Source: an uncultured Collinsella sp. (GTDB lineage Bacteria; Actinomycetota; Coriobacteriia; Coriobacteriales; Coriobacteriaceae). Taken from it: a DNA stretch of 42,691 nucleotides. Shown here piece by piece: positions 34,197-42,074 of the stretch. Location of the stretch: positions 1-42,691 of the forward strand of contig URGG01000006.1 in the NCBI GenBank assembly GCA_900547345.1, given 5' to 3'. Both the position numbers and the translations under genes were made by a program. Under the pieces are notes generated by a model. That model had not been told where the DNA came from. It saw nothing but the letters and a program-made list of their open reading frames with translations, and did no database searches. Positions within the stretch are counted from its first letter, which is position 1. Each line of letters starts with the position of its first letter.

Positions 34197-34517
34197 AGAA
34201 ATCTCCCTTCTTCATGCCGCAGGCGCGCGGCACACATTTCGTTGTAACCAAAACAGATGGAGCTATTCAGTCGTCTGTAGATCGCATCTCTCGTTCGCGC
34301 TCTCTAGACACAATCTTATTGGCTGATAACTCCTCGGCCACCTTGATTCTCTCTCCGAGAATTGAACAGCAAATCGTTGCTCACAAAGTATCGACTGTGG
34401 GAAAATTAGCTTGAGCTTTCTCCCTGCTCGCGTAAGCGTTCGCGTGAAAGAGCCTAGCCGCATCGGCCAGGCGCAATATAGATCCGCGGAAACCGGCCTA
34501 CGAACAAGGAGCGTCTT
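34197..34517. other. 321-base intergenic region between divergent genes
   Basis: No gene is supported here. The last 100 bases, upstream of the LPXTG gene, are structured: CGCGTAAGCGTTCGCG, then GCCTAGCCG..CGGCCAGGC, suggesting a folded 5' leader. A TATAGAT about 50 bases before the start could be a -10 box, but no -35 is convincing. No known riboswitch pattern was recognised. Confidence 0.5.
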
Positions 34518-35438
34518 ATGTATGGACAGCATGTTGCACCGCAGACCCATAACAAACGGACTGGCCTGTCTATCCGCGACGTCAAGCATCATGCAGACGC
34601 CAGAATCGCCGCCTTCGGAGTAAGCATTCTTGTGGCAGGACTGCTTTTGCTACCCTGCGTAGCACTGGCGACCGAAATGCCCGAAACCGATGTCGCAGCA
34701 CCCATTACCTGCGACGAAGCCAACGCGGAAGGCAGCCTCACAGCTACCACCGTTGTCGACCATAACTATGACCTGGAGCTTCCTCCTGCCTTCATGTTGG
34801 TCCAGAATGAGGCGTTTGTATACGATTTCCCCGACAAACCCGAGGACTTCATCTACGGGCTTAATGACACCGTCCATCTCTTCAAGATCGACACCGATAC
34901 CGAAGGCCTTATAAAAACCGAGAACCCCAAAGAGGCCAGCGTCTCTATTGCCCTGACCATGATCGACAATCACGTTAGAGCAACCGCAGTCTTTACAGGC
35001 GGCTACGCCGACGACCAAATCCCTTACAGGCTGAACCTCATCAGCTCAACTCACCTTAGCACACACGTTGACCGCGACTTCGACAGCGGGCAGGGGGTTA
35101 TGCACGAGACGCGGCACGATTACTACATCCGCTACGTCTTCGACAGCGACGTGCACTTGATTGCAACCGATACGAGCGGTTCCAAACCCGATCCAAGTGT
35201 TAAACCGAGCCCAGAGGTCAAACCCGAACCGGAAACCAAGCCCGAGCCCACACCGCAGCCCAAGGCAGAAAAGCCCGCGGCAAATCCCGTTTCCACTAAG
35301 GCAGTAGCGGCGGTTAAACCAGCCGGGACCACCCTACCCGCGACGGGCGACAACGGTGCGATGGCTGTCGCCCTGAGTGTTGCCGGTGGCGCAGTTGCAG
35401 CAGTTGGTATTTCCGCAACAAGGCGTCGCAACCGCTAG
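34518..35438 (+). CDS. LPXTG-anchored surface protein
   Basis: A 306-residue cell-wall protein. A charged 27-residue N-terminal extension comes before a signal helix (IAAFGVSILVAGLLLLPCVALA), then an extracellular domain of about 160 residues rich in strands and acidic residues. A Pro/Lys/Glu-rich spacer (about 218-260, repeats of KPxPxxKP) follows. The sorting signal is LPATG near residue 274, with a hydrophobic helix and a RRRNR tail. AAGGAG lies 7 bases before the ATG. The extracellular domain resembles no family I recognise, though its strand content is adhesin-like. No sortase is encoded nearby. Confidence 0.85.
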   Translation: MYGQHVAPQTHNKRTGLSIRDVKHHADARIAAFGVSILVAGLLLLPCVALATEMPETDVAAPITCDEANAEGSLTATTVVDHNYDLELPPAFMLVQNEAFVYDFPDKPEDFIYGLNDTVHLFKIDTDTEGLIKTENPKEASVSIALTMIDNHVRATAVFTGGYADDQIPYRLNLISSTHLSTHVDRDFDSGQGVMHETRHDYYIRYVFDSDVHLIATDTSGSKPDPSVKPSPEVKPEPETKPEPTPQPKAEKPAANPVSTKAVAAVKPAGTTLPATGDNGAMAVALSVAGGAVAAVGISATRRRNR

Positions 35439-36053
35439 CTAAAACAAGTACGCCATTCACACAGGCAAATAACCAAGGTCCAACGAAAACAGTCCGGTCA
35501 TCCGACTGTGCCGCACTCCAGTAGTTCGCAGAGGATATCAAGGAGGTGGCCCAGGCTTCCCTTGTCGCCCTCGAGCTGTGCGACAGGCAGATCAGGTTTG
35601 GGAAGTAGAACGGCCTTTGCGCGAGGCGTGGATCGGGCAAGTTTGACTTTTATTCCCAGGGCCAAGCAGGGCCGGAGGTTTTATTGGCGGCTCTTGCGGG
35701 CGGTGCGAGTTTTGGCGAGGACGTAGGCGTCAAGGCCGTCTTTGAACCGGGGCAACGGCGCACGTCGGAGACCATGTGGCGGTGGAGGCAGCCGCCCATG
35801 CACATGGGCAGAATGTGGTACACAGATGATTGGGCATCCGCAGGCTGAGTGAAGCCATAACAACACTTCGCGCATCGAGCAGTTTGAGCCGGCGTGCGCA
35901 TGTCGGCGCCATACCGGGAAGGAAGGGCCTTCTTGTGGGGCGGACGACCCCATTGCAGTCTCCTTCCGCTCTAATCCTGCGGGAACGACAGCAGCCGCAG
36001 GAGAATCGCTATCGTACTCGTAGCGGTTCTCCGCCCCCTAAGCAGCGTGTCCG
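35439..36053. other. 615-base region of probable gene decay
   Basis: No convincing gene. On the minus strand two consecutive open stretches lie in one frame: one at 35681-35953 ending in FKDGLDAYVLAKTRTARKSRQ, the next running on to a stop near 35507 (GDKGSLGHLLDILCELLECG). Both have protein-like composition separated by a TAA at about 35682, so this may be a decayed gene. A stem-loop GGAGAATCGCTA/TAGCGGTTCTCC (36000-36032) lies downstream of the HxlR gene and may end it. Confidence 0.45.
35681..35953 (-). CDS. Possible small hypothetical protein or remnant (90 aa)
   Basis: The frame starts at ATG 35953 with AAGGAG about 5 bases upstream, better than most chance frames here. The sequence is Cys/His/Pro-rich in the middle and ends in a basic helix (LDAYVLAKTRTARKSRQ). 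I do not recognise it. An overlapping frame has a CxxC segment, so a frameshifted gene is an alternative. Confidence 0.28.
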   Translation of the reverse strand: MGSSAPQEGPSFPVWRRHAHAGSNCSMREVLLWLHSACGCPIICVPHSAHVHGRLPPPPHGLRRAPLPRFKDGLDAYVLAKTRTARKSRQ

Positions 36054-36380
36054 CTACGAAACGACCGTCTTGTAATAGGCGCCGAAGTCTGCGAGCGAGT
36101 CCATGATGGGCATCATCTGGCGGCCGAGCTCGGTAAGGCCATACTCAACGCGGGGAGGATTCTCGCCATAGTCATGGCGAAAGACCAGCCCATCATCCTC
36201 CATCTGCCGCAGGCTGTCGGTAAGCACCTTCTGAGAGATCCCCTCAAGGTTGCGGCGCAACTCGTTGAAACGCCAAGGGCGTACGCGCAAGTTACGGATA
36301 ATGAGCAGCTTCCACTTTCCGCCAATGAGCGCTACCGCCGTTGCGACCGGACACTCCGGAAGCTCCTCTTTCGCCATCAT
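36054..36380 (-). CDS. HxlR family transcriptional regulator
   Basis: A 108-residue winged-helix regulator with typical HxlR segments: CPVATAVALIGGKWKLLIIRNL, the recognition helix region FNELRRNLEGISQKVLTDSLRQMEDDGLV, and the wing PRVEYGLTELG. The N-terminal Cys in PECPVA matches the redox-sensing Cys of YodB/HypR-type members that respond to quinones or disulfide stress. The start at 36380 is chosen for length; AAGGAGG lies 11 bases upstream, a little far, and the next ATG is 36377. It is divergent from a cupin gene with an operator-like repeat between them. Confidence 0.88.
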   Translation of the reverse strand: MMAKEELPECPVATAVALIGGKWKLLIIRNLRVRPWRFNELRRNLEGISQKVLTDSLRQMEDDGLVFRHDYGENPPRVEYGLTELGRQMMPIMDSLADFGAYYKTVVS

Positions 36381-36420
36381 GGGAGACCCAACCTCCTTGA
36401 CCATACCGGTTTCACAAAAA

Positions 36421-36447
36421 AGTACACAGTTACAAATATGTGCGTAC
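36421..36447. promoter_or_regulatory. Operator-like inverted repeat between hxlR and cupin genes
   Basis: AGTACACA (36421-36428) and TGTGCGTACT (36438-36447) form an imperfect dyad with AGTAC/GTACT ends in the 151-base divergent intergenic region. HxlR proteins bind such GTAC-containing dyads, so this is the most likely site. It is an inference. Confidence 0.5.
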
Positions 36448-36531
36448 TCGTATTTGCATGCGCCTTCGCGTTGAATATAGCTCACGCAGGAGATGCCTAC
36501 AAGGTAAATTAACCCCAAGAGAGGAACCATT

Positions 36532-36885
36532 ATGGCTAATTATGCAAAGACCCACATCGGTAATGAGAGCCGTGTCGAGCTGCACGAAGTGCTCGGGCTT
36601 ACCGGGGCAGAGGTGAGTGTCAACAATCTTCCCGCCGGCGCTGGCGTTCCGTTCGTCCATGCACACAAGGAAAACGAGGAGATCTATGGCGTGCTCGAGG
36701 GCGCGGGCTCGGTCACGATCGACGGTGAGGAAATCGAGCTTGCAGCCGGCGACTGGCTGCGCATTTCCCCCGCCGCACACCGCCAGTTCCGCGCCGCGTC
36801 CGACTCGGGCATCGCATACGTCTGCATCCAGGTCAAGCAGGGGTCCCTTAATGCCTTCACGGCCGACGACGCTATCATGTTCTAA
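36532..36885 (+). CDS. Cupin domain protein
   Basis: A 117-residue single-domain cupin. Motif 1 is FVHAHKENEEIYGVLEGAG near residues 41-59, with His 43, His 45 and Glu 49 as metal ligands; motif 2 is DWLRISPAAHRQF near 74-86. GAGAGG lies about 8 bases before the ATG. As the divergent partner of an HxlR regulator it probably belongs to a redox or xenobiotic response. The enzyme activity (dioxygenase, isomerase or binding only) cannot be told. A GC-rich stem-loop follows the stop. Confidence 0.88.
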   Translation: MANYAKTHIGNESRVELHEVLGLTGAEVSVNNLPAGAGVPFVHAHKENEEIYGVLEGAGSVTIDGEEIELAAGDWLRISPAAHRQFRAASDSGIAYVCIQVKQGSLNAFTADDAIMF

Positions 36886-36896
36886 TTCGCAATCGA

Positions 36897-36940
36897 TGCG
36901 CAAGGGGCCAATGAAGCCCCGTCCGTTGGCCCCTTGCGCA
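36897..36940 (+). terminator. Stem-loop after the cupin gene
   Basis: TGCGCAAGGGGCCAA (36897-36911) and TTGGCCCCTTGCGCA (36926-36940) are perfect 15-base arms 11 bases after the stop. There is no clear T-run, but the stem is very stable. Confidence 0.6.
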
Positions 36941-37131
36941 AATCTGCTGACGCAAAACTACCCCACATCCCGGCCGGCTTCACGCAAAAGAGGCGGAGGC
37001 ACGCTTTGTCGGTTCCGGAAATAAAAGCCAAGACAGTTACAATATAATCACTTCGGACTCAGGACGTTGAGCTTTCGTTTTGTCCCAAATCCTTGCCAGC
37101 TCTGTGGCGGATATCGAAAGCTGCAGATCGA

Positions 37132-37608
37132 TTATCTGCGGATAGTATTAATCCATGCCTGAATATCTTTCTCAGAGGTACGGAGCATGGATTCATCGAA
37201 CTGCACATCGAGGCCCGGCATCACGATTGCGCCTTTGCAGGCTTCCTCAAAGTCCTTCAGCGCGTGTCCCAGCCAGCCGCCATTGGTGGCAAACGGATAC
37301 ACGATCTTCCCGGTCAGGTCAGCCCGCTCCAGGAAACTGCGCATGGCGGGCGCAAAGGTGTACCACCAGACAGGAGAACCCAGGATGATGGTGTCGTAAT
37401 CTCTCCAGCCAATGTGCAGCGGCTTCAGTTCCGGGCAATAACCCTCGGCAATCTCACGCTGCCCCTGATTGACGACTTCATCATAATCGCCATCGTAGGG
37501 AACAACCGTATCCATACGAGCAATATCCCCGCCGATTTCCCTCTGGATCATCTCGGCGATGCGCTTCGTGTTGCCTCCGTAGGAGTAGTACAGAATCAAG
37601 GTTTTCAT
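37132..37608 (-). CDS. Flavodoxin
   Basis: A 158-residue flavodoxin. The FMN phosphate loop is YYSYGGNTKRIAEMI near residues 7-21, and the ring loops are GSPVWWYTFAPAM near 78 and FATNGGWLGHAL near 106. The start at 37608 (MKTLILYY) has GAGGAGAA upstream within the end of the aldo/keto reductase gene; the frame extends six codons further. It is the last gene of the MerR-controlled operon. Proteins of this type supply electrons to reductases. The operon setting suggests support of the reductases upstream. Confidence 0.9.
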   Translation of the reverse strand: MKTLILYYSYGGNTKRIAEMIQREIGGDIARMDTVVPYDGDYDEVVNQGQREIAEGYCPELKPLHIGWRDYDTIILGSPVWWYTFAPAMRSFLERADLTGKIVYPFATNGGWLGHALKDFEEACKGAIVMPGLDVQFDESMLRTSEKDIQAWINTIRR

Positions 37609-37622
37609 TTCACGCTTTCTCC

Positions 37623-38492
37623 TCATGCAAGAGGCTTTCCGCTGAACACGGGAAATGCGCTGAATTCACCATAGTTGGCGATGCGCTCCATGTTCTTGAG
37701 AGTTTCCATGTCTTCCTCGGAGATTGCGAAATCCACGCCCGCGTTGCTTTCCATGTGGGCGGGATCTGCCGTCTTGGGAAGCGCGACGGCTCCAAGCTGA
37801 AGGACGTAGCGGATGCAGAGCTGGGCGGCAGATACGCCGTACTTCTCTGCCATCTTAACAATCGCCGGATTCTTCAGCGCCTCGCCGTGGGCGATGGGAG
37901 AGTATGCCTCCACCTGAATGCCCTGCGCCTTGCAGAAGTCCACCAATGCCGAATCGGTGTTGGTGATGTGCAGGAGGATCTGATTGACCATGGGCATCAC
38001 GCGGCAAGAACCCAGGAGGTTCTCAAGGTCATCTTGCAGGAAGTTGGACACGCCGATTACCTTGACCTTGCCCGCCGCCCGCGCGTCCTCCAGCGCACGC
38101 CAGACCTCCTTGTTCTCCTCGAAATAGCGCTTCTCCACACGGAACTCGCCCCACGGCTGGGGAGAGTGGATGATCATCTGGTCGAGGTAGCCGAGCCCCA
38201 TCCTCTCCAGCGTCTCATCGATGGACTTCGCCGCATCCTCGTAGGTCTTCAGCTCTGCCGCGATCTTGCTGGCGACGAAAAGCTCTTCCCGGCGAACGCC
38301 GCAGGTGTGCACGCCCTCGCCGACGCCGCGTTCGTTTCCGTAGGCCTGCGCGGTGTCGATCAGGCGATAGCCCAGCTTTACCGCCTCGCGAACGGCTTCC
38401 GCCGCCTCGGCATCGTCGATGAATCAGGTGCCCAGTCCCAGCTTGGGAACCTGAACTCCGTTTGCCAACGGGTAGGCTTCATTCAAGATCAT
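37623..38492 (-). pseudogene. Aldo/keto reductase gene interrupted by one in-frame TGA
   Basis: The frame runs 289 codons from ATG 38492 (GAGGAG 8 bases upstream) to TGA 37623, with one internal TGA at 38424-38426, codon 23. Around it the protein reads VPKLGLGT-stop-FIDDAEAAEAV, where the family has GTW, so TGG (Trp) to TGA is the simple explanation. Downstream is an intact aldo/keto reductase: IDTAQAYGNERGVGEG, KIAAELKTYEDA, the catalytic-type VIGVSNF segment, and YSPIAHGEAL with a C-terminal NADPH site. Translation could restart at GTG 38312, losing the catalytic Tyr. The gene is therefore probably inactive, unless the stop is a sequencing error. Confidence 0.8.
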
Positions 38493-38496
38493 CGTT

Positions 38497-38823
38497 CTAC
38501 TCCTCGCCCCAGATATCCTTTGCCATGCGGAAAACCGCCCACGCCTTGGGCCAGCCGCAGTAGAAGGCTGCATGGGTCACGACCTCCGCGATTTCTTCTT
38601 TTGTAATACCGTTCTTCTTTGCCTCCATCAGGTGATAGCGGAAGCTCTCATCGGTAAGCCCCTGAGCCATCAGCGCGACGACGGTCACGAGGGAGCGGTC
38701 GCGGAGGCTGAGCTGCCCCTCTCGGCTCCAGACCTCTCCGAAGAGCACGTCATCGTTCAGTTCCGCGAATTTCGGGGCGAATTCGCCCAGGGCATCTCTG
38801 CCTGCCGTCTGCTTGACTGCCAT
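38497..38823 (-). CDS. Carboxymuconolactone decarboxylase family protein
   Basis: A 108-residue all-helical protein. The CMD/AhpD-like core is LRDRSLVTVVALMAQG near 41 and EEIAEVVTHAAFYCGWPKAW near 76-95. It has the single active-site region YCGWPKA rather than the CxxC of AhpD, so the peroxidase-type function is less likely than a decarboxylase-like or detoxification role. GGAGG precedes the ATG by 8 bases. It ends 4 bases before the aldo/keto reductase start, so they are co-transcribed. Such genes commonly sit with cupins and reductases in quinone or aldehyde stress operons. Confidence 0.88.
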   Translation of the reverse strand: MAVKQTAGRDALGEFAPKFAELNDDVLFGEVWSREGQLSLRDRSLVTVVALMAQGLTDESFRYHLMEAKKNGITKEEIAEVVTHAAFYCGWPKAWAVFRMAKDIWGEE

Positions 38824-38836
38824 GTTTCGTTCCTCC

Positions 38837-39268
38837 CTACAGCCTTGCGTACTCTTCGTGGGATACCGGCTCGCACCACTCGTTCTCGCAATTCTCGCCG
38901 GGAACCTCCACGGCGATATGGCTGAACCAGCTGTCCTTCTTCGCTCCGTGCCAGTGCTTGACGTTGGCGGGGATCATCACGACGCTGCCCTCGTGCAGGC
39001 TGACGGCAGCCTTGCCTTCCTCCTGATACCAGCCCTCGCCAGCCGTGCAGAGCAGGAGCTGACCGCCTCCTTTATCCGCGTGGTGGATATGCCAGTTGTT
39101 GCGGCATCCCGGCTCGAAGGTCACGTTGGCGGCGAACAGGCCGCCTTCCGGATCGGTCAGCGGATTCAGGAACGAATCGCCGGTGAAATACTGGGCATAG
39201 GCGTTGTTCGCCGTTCCCGTGCCGAATGCGTTGACCTTCTCGAACTGCTCTTTTTGTTCATACCTCAT
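38837..39268 (-). CDS. Cupin domain protein (second)
   Basis: A 143-residue cupin with metal-binding motif 1 NNWHIHHADKGGGQLLLCTAGEGWYQEEG near 57-85 and motif 2 IPANVKHWHGA near 98-108. The histidines in WHIHHA and KHWHG are the expected ligands. AGGAGG lies 9 bases before the ATG. It is second in the MerR-regulated operon, between the RibD-like pseudogene and the CMD gene. Proteins with this CMD/cupin pairing are frequent in redox-stress operons; the exact reaction is unknown. Confidence 0.88.
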   Translation of the reverse strand: MRYEQKEQFEKVNAFGTGTANNAYAQYFTGDSFLNPLTDPEGGLFAANVTFEPGCRNNWHIHHADKGGGQLLLCTAGEGWYQEEGKAAVSLHEGSVVMIPANVKHWHGAKKDSWFSHIAVEVPGENCENEWCEPVSHEEYARL

Positions 39269-39290
39269 AATTGAAACCTCCTGTTAAGGA

Positions 39291-40013
39291 TTATCGATTC
39301 ACGCCATAGCGCAGCCAGACCGCCCCGCCGTCCATAGCCTTCGCCTCTTTCAGCGTGAAGCCAAGGGCCTTGCTCTCCGAAATGCCTTCTGCGGCTCGGA
39401 AAACCGGCGGCGTATCCGGGCTCCCGTCTGCCGCCGCCGCCAACACGATGCTGATCTCATCGCACATCCCCGCATGCAGGAACGACTAGTTCAGCACGCC
39501 GCCACCGCCCAGCATCAGGGTCTCGATGCTGAATTTTTCTTTCAGCTTGGAAAGGGCCAGACCGTGATCCAGCTCCGTTTCTCCCGCGATGATGTACGAG
39601 ATTCCCAGCTTTCTCAAAAATGCCCTGTAGGCGTTGCCGACCTGTTCTGTCAGCACCTCGACGACATGGGCGGTGGTGTCCACATAGCGCAGGGTGCTGC
39701 TTTCCCACCCCAGCTTGCCGTGGGGGTCCACGGAGACATAGAACATTCCGAAGTCCGGCTGCGCGATGAAATCACCTGCCGGAACGGCCGGCGCATCTTC
39801 GTCCAGGTCCGGCTTCCTGTAGAAGGTGAAGTTATCGTCCGTCGTCACCCTGCCGGACAGCCAGCCCTGGTGATGGTAAAAGGGCTCTTTCCCGAAGGCG
39901 ATGTCGTAGAACGCATCGCCCGCCGCTCTGCCCTGCGGCGTTCCCATGTAACCGCCCATGATCTTTCCGTCCAAAGCGCACATCATGTGGCAGAAAACAT
40001 ACGGCCTGTTCAC
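39291..40013 (-). pseudogene. RibD/dihydrofolate reductase-like gene interrupted by one in-frame TAG
   Basis: The frame runs 240 codons from ATG 40013 to TAA 39291, with one internal TAG at 39486-39488, codon 176. The protein reads GGGGVLN-stop-SFLHAGMCDEISIVL; related proteins have NWSF here as I recall, so TGG to TAG explains it. The N-terminal part is intact: FCHMMCALDGKI, SGRVTTDDNFTF and the NADPH-binding MLGGGGVLN. RibD-like reductases of this group reduce small cyclic or carbonyl substrates with NADPH. The lost C-terminal 65 residues carry the last strands and the dimer interface, so the product is probably inactive. Confidence 0.78.
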
Positions 40014-40082
40014 GTTCGATTCCCCTCCTTATGATTGACAAACATTCTGTTTGGAAGCATGCTTCCTTTGAACTTCATGTGC

Positions 40083-40113
40083 ATCCTAGAACTTGAAGTT
40101 AACTTTAAGTCAA
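40083..40113 (-). promoter_or_regulatory. MerR-type promoter with 19-base spacer driving the redox operon
   Basis: On the minus strand TTGACT (40108-40113) and TAGGAT (40083-40088) are separated by 19 bases, the unusually long spacing characteristic of MerR-activated promoters. Between them a 20-base near-palindrome (40091-40110) has ACTTGAAG and CTTTAAGT half-sites around TTAA. The divergent MerR gene begins at 40147. Confidence 0.8.
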
Positions 40114-40146
40114 GGGGATTCTGGAATAATTCGGAGGGGTTTTCAG

Positions 40147-40614
40147 ATGGTCTATACGGTGGGAGAGATGGCGAAGCTGCTGGGGGTTGCGGCGTCCACC
40201 TTGCGCTACTACGACAAGGAGGGGCTGCTGCCCTTCGTGGAGCGCTCCTCCGGTGGCATTCGCATGTTCCGGGAATCGGATATCGAATGGCTGCAGGTGA
40301 TCGGCTGCATGAAGAAAGCCGGAATGTCCATCAAGGACATCCGGCAGTACATCGAGATGGCGCTGCAAGGAGACGACACCATCGATTTGCGCCTTGCCAT
40401 GTTCCGACGCCAACGAGAAGTTCTGAAACAGCAGATGGCGGAATTGCAGCACACCATGGAGATGGTGGATTACAAGTGCTGGTATTACGAAACGGCGAAG
40501 GAAGCGGGTACGGTCGATGCCCCGCAGAAGATGGAGCTTGCCGAAGTCCCGGAACGCTTTCGGAAGATTAGGCAGGAGCTGCGCACTGCGCCGGGGACTG
40601 CGGCAACGATGTGA
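40147..40614 (+). CDS. MerR family transcriptional regulator
   Basis: A 155-residue regulator with the MerR winged helix MVYTVGEMAKLLGVAASTLRYYDKEGLLPF at residues 1-30 and the wing GGIRMFRESDIEWL. A coiled-coil dimerisation helix (about 85-115, FRRQREVLKQQMAELQHTMEM) and a short C-terminal effector part follow. The start at 40147 has GGAGGGG upstream; the earlier open frame would place 18 residues across the operator. It probably activates the divergent operon through the 19-base spacer promoter. The inducer is likely an aldehyde, quinone or similar electrophile, judging by the genes. Confidence 0.92.
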   Translation: MVYTVGEMAKLLGVAASTLRYYDKEGLLPFVERSSGGIRMFRESDIEWLQVIGCMKKAGMSIKDIRQYIEMALQGDDTIDLRLAMFRRQREVLKQQMAELQHTMEMVDYKCWYYETAKEAGTVDAPQKMELAEVPERFRKIRQELRTAPGTAATM

Positions 40615-41345
40615 CAAGACCGCTTAGGCAACGGCAGCCAGCCGCCTGATTATCACGGTAACTTTATCGTTCAAAAAGTACTACTAACAAACGACCACCC
40701 CGGCTATCCGCTGTTCGCGGAAGAGCAGGGGAGCTCTTGTCGCCGGAGTGGAACCTTTTCAACTCGCAGAATAGCAGAATCGCCTCGCAAGCCAGAATCA
40801 GCACGGGACGGCAGCGGGCAGAACCGCCACCCCTAGATTGCCCTCACGCTGCCACTGGCAGCCCTGATTAAATATGCTAGGTATCTCGGGATAATGCTTT
40901 CGGTCGCATACGCGCAAGAGTGTCCGCTGATTGCAACTGGCTGTTTCCCTTCCTACGCCAATGGTGTGCAGACATCTTCGATATTCTTGCTCGTTATGGC
41001 GAAAATCACGTCTCCAGGGTTTGCCTTTTTCGATTTAGCGTATTGCTCTTCAGATCATCGTGGTGTGCTCGTAGCCGCGCTCCACGAGGAGCCGCTCGGC
41101 AACGTCGAGAATCTTCTCGACCGTCTCCTCCAGGTACTTATTGCGTGCCACGGGCACCTCCATCCTTGTTATCGCGTAAACATACCATGAGTGGCGTACG
41201 GGTCGAGAAGGGCTGGCGTCAAAAGAGCCCAACGGCCGTTACGGCTTCGTTAGAAACGCGTCCCACCATGGATGGTGAACCCGAAAGGTAAGGCGCGCGG
41301 ACACGGCGACTCGGCCCGCGCGCCCGGAAGAGAAAGGACGAACCC
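40615..41345. other. 731-base region with a truncated TetR gene and no intact gene
   Basis: Apart from the TetR fragment (41050-41151) no gene is supported. A minus-strand open stretch at 40953-41054 (33 codons ending in TAG) looks protein-like but begins immediately after a stop codon, so it cannot be called. The sequence from 40620 to 40860 contains no hairpin or promoter that I can defend. The GC content rises sharply after about 41290. Confidence 0.55.
41050..41151 (-). pseudogene. Truncated TetR regulator (N-terminal 33 residues only)
   Basis: The frame from GTG 41151, with GGAGG 5 bases upstream, encodes a start of the type MARNKYLEETVEKILDVAER followed by LLVERGYEHTTM, a typical TetR N-terminus. 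It ends at TGA 41050 just where the recognition helix should follow. An ATG at 41163 is an alternative start. The rest of the gene is not found downstream. The stump is divergent from the lantibiotic-immunity-like ABC operon, which it may once have controlled. Confidence 0.7.

Positions 41346-42070
<725 letters not shown>

Positions 42071-42074
<4 letters not shown>

Noticed and set aside
34400..34517. Riboswitch in the LPXTG gene leader
   Set aside because: The stems are visible but match no known riboswitch class I can recall, so only a folded leader is noted.
37043..37048. TATAAT on the plus strand
   Set aside because: No -35 box at a suitable distance and no gene downstream on that strand.
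40953..41054. Minus-strand 33-codon open stretch next to the TetR fragment
   Set aside because: It starts directly after a stop codon and has no start signal, so it may be chance.
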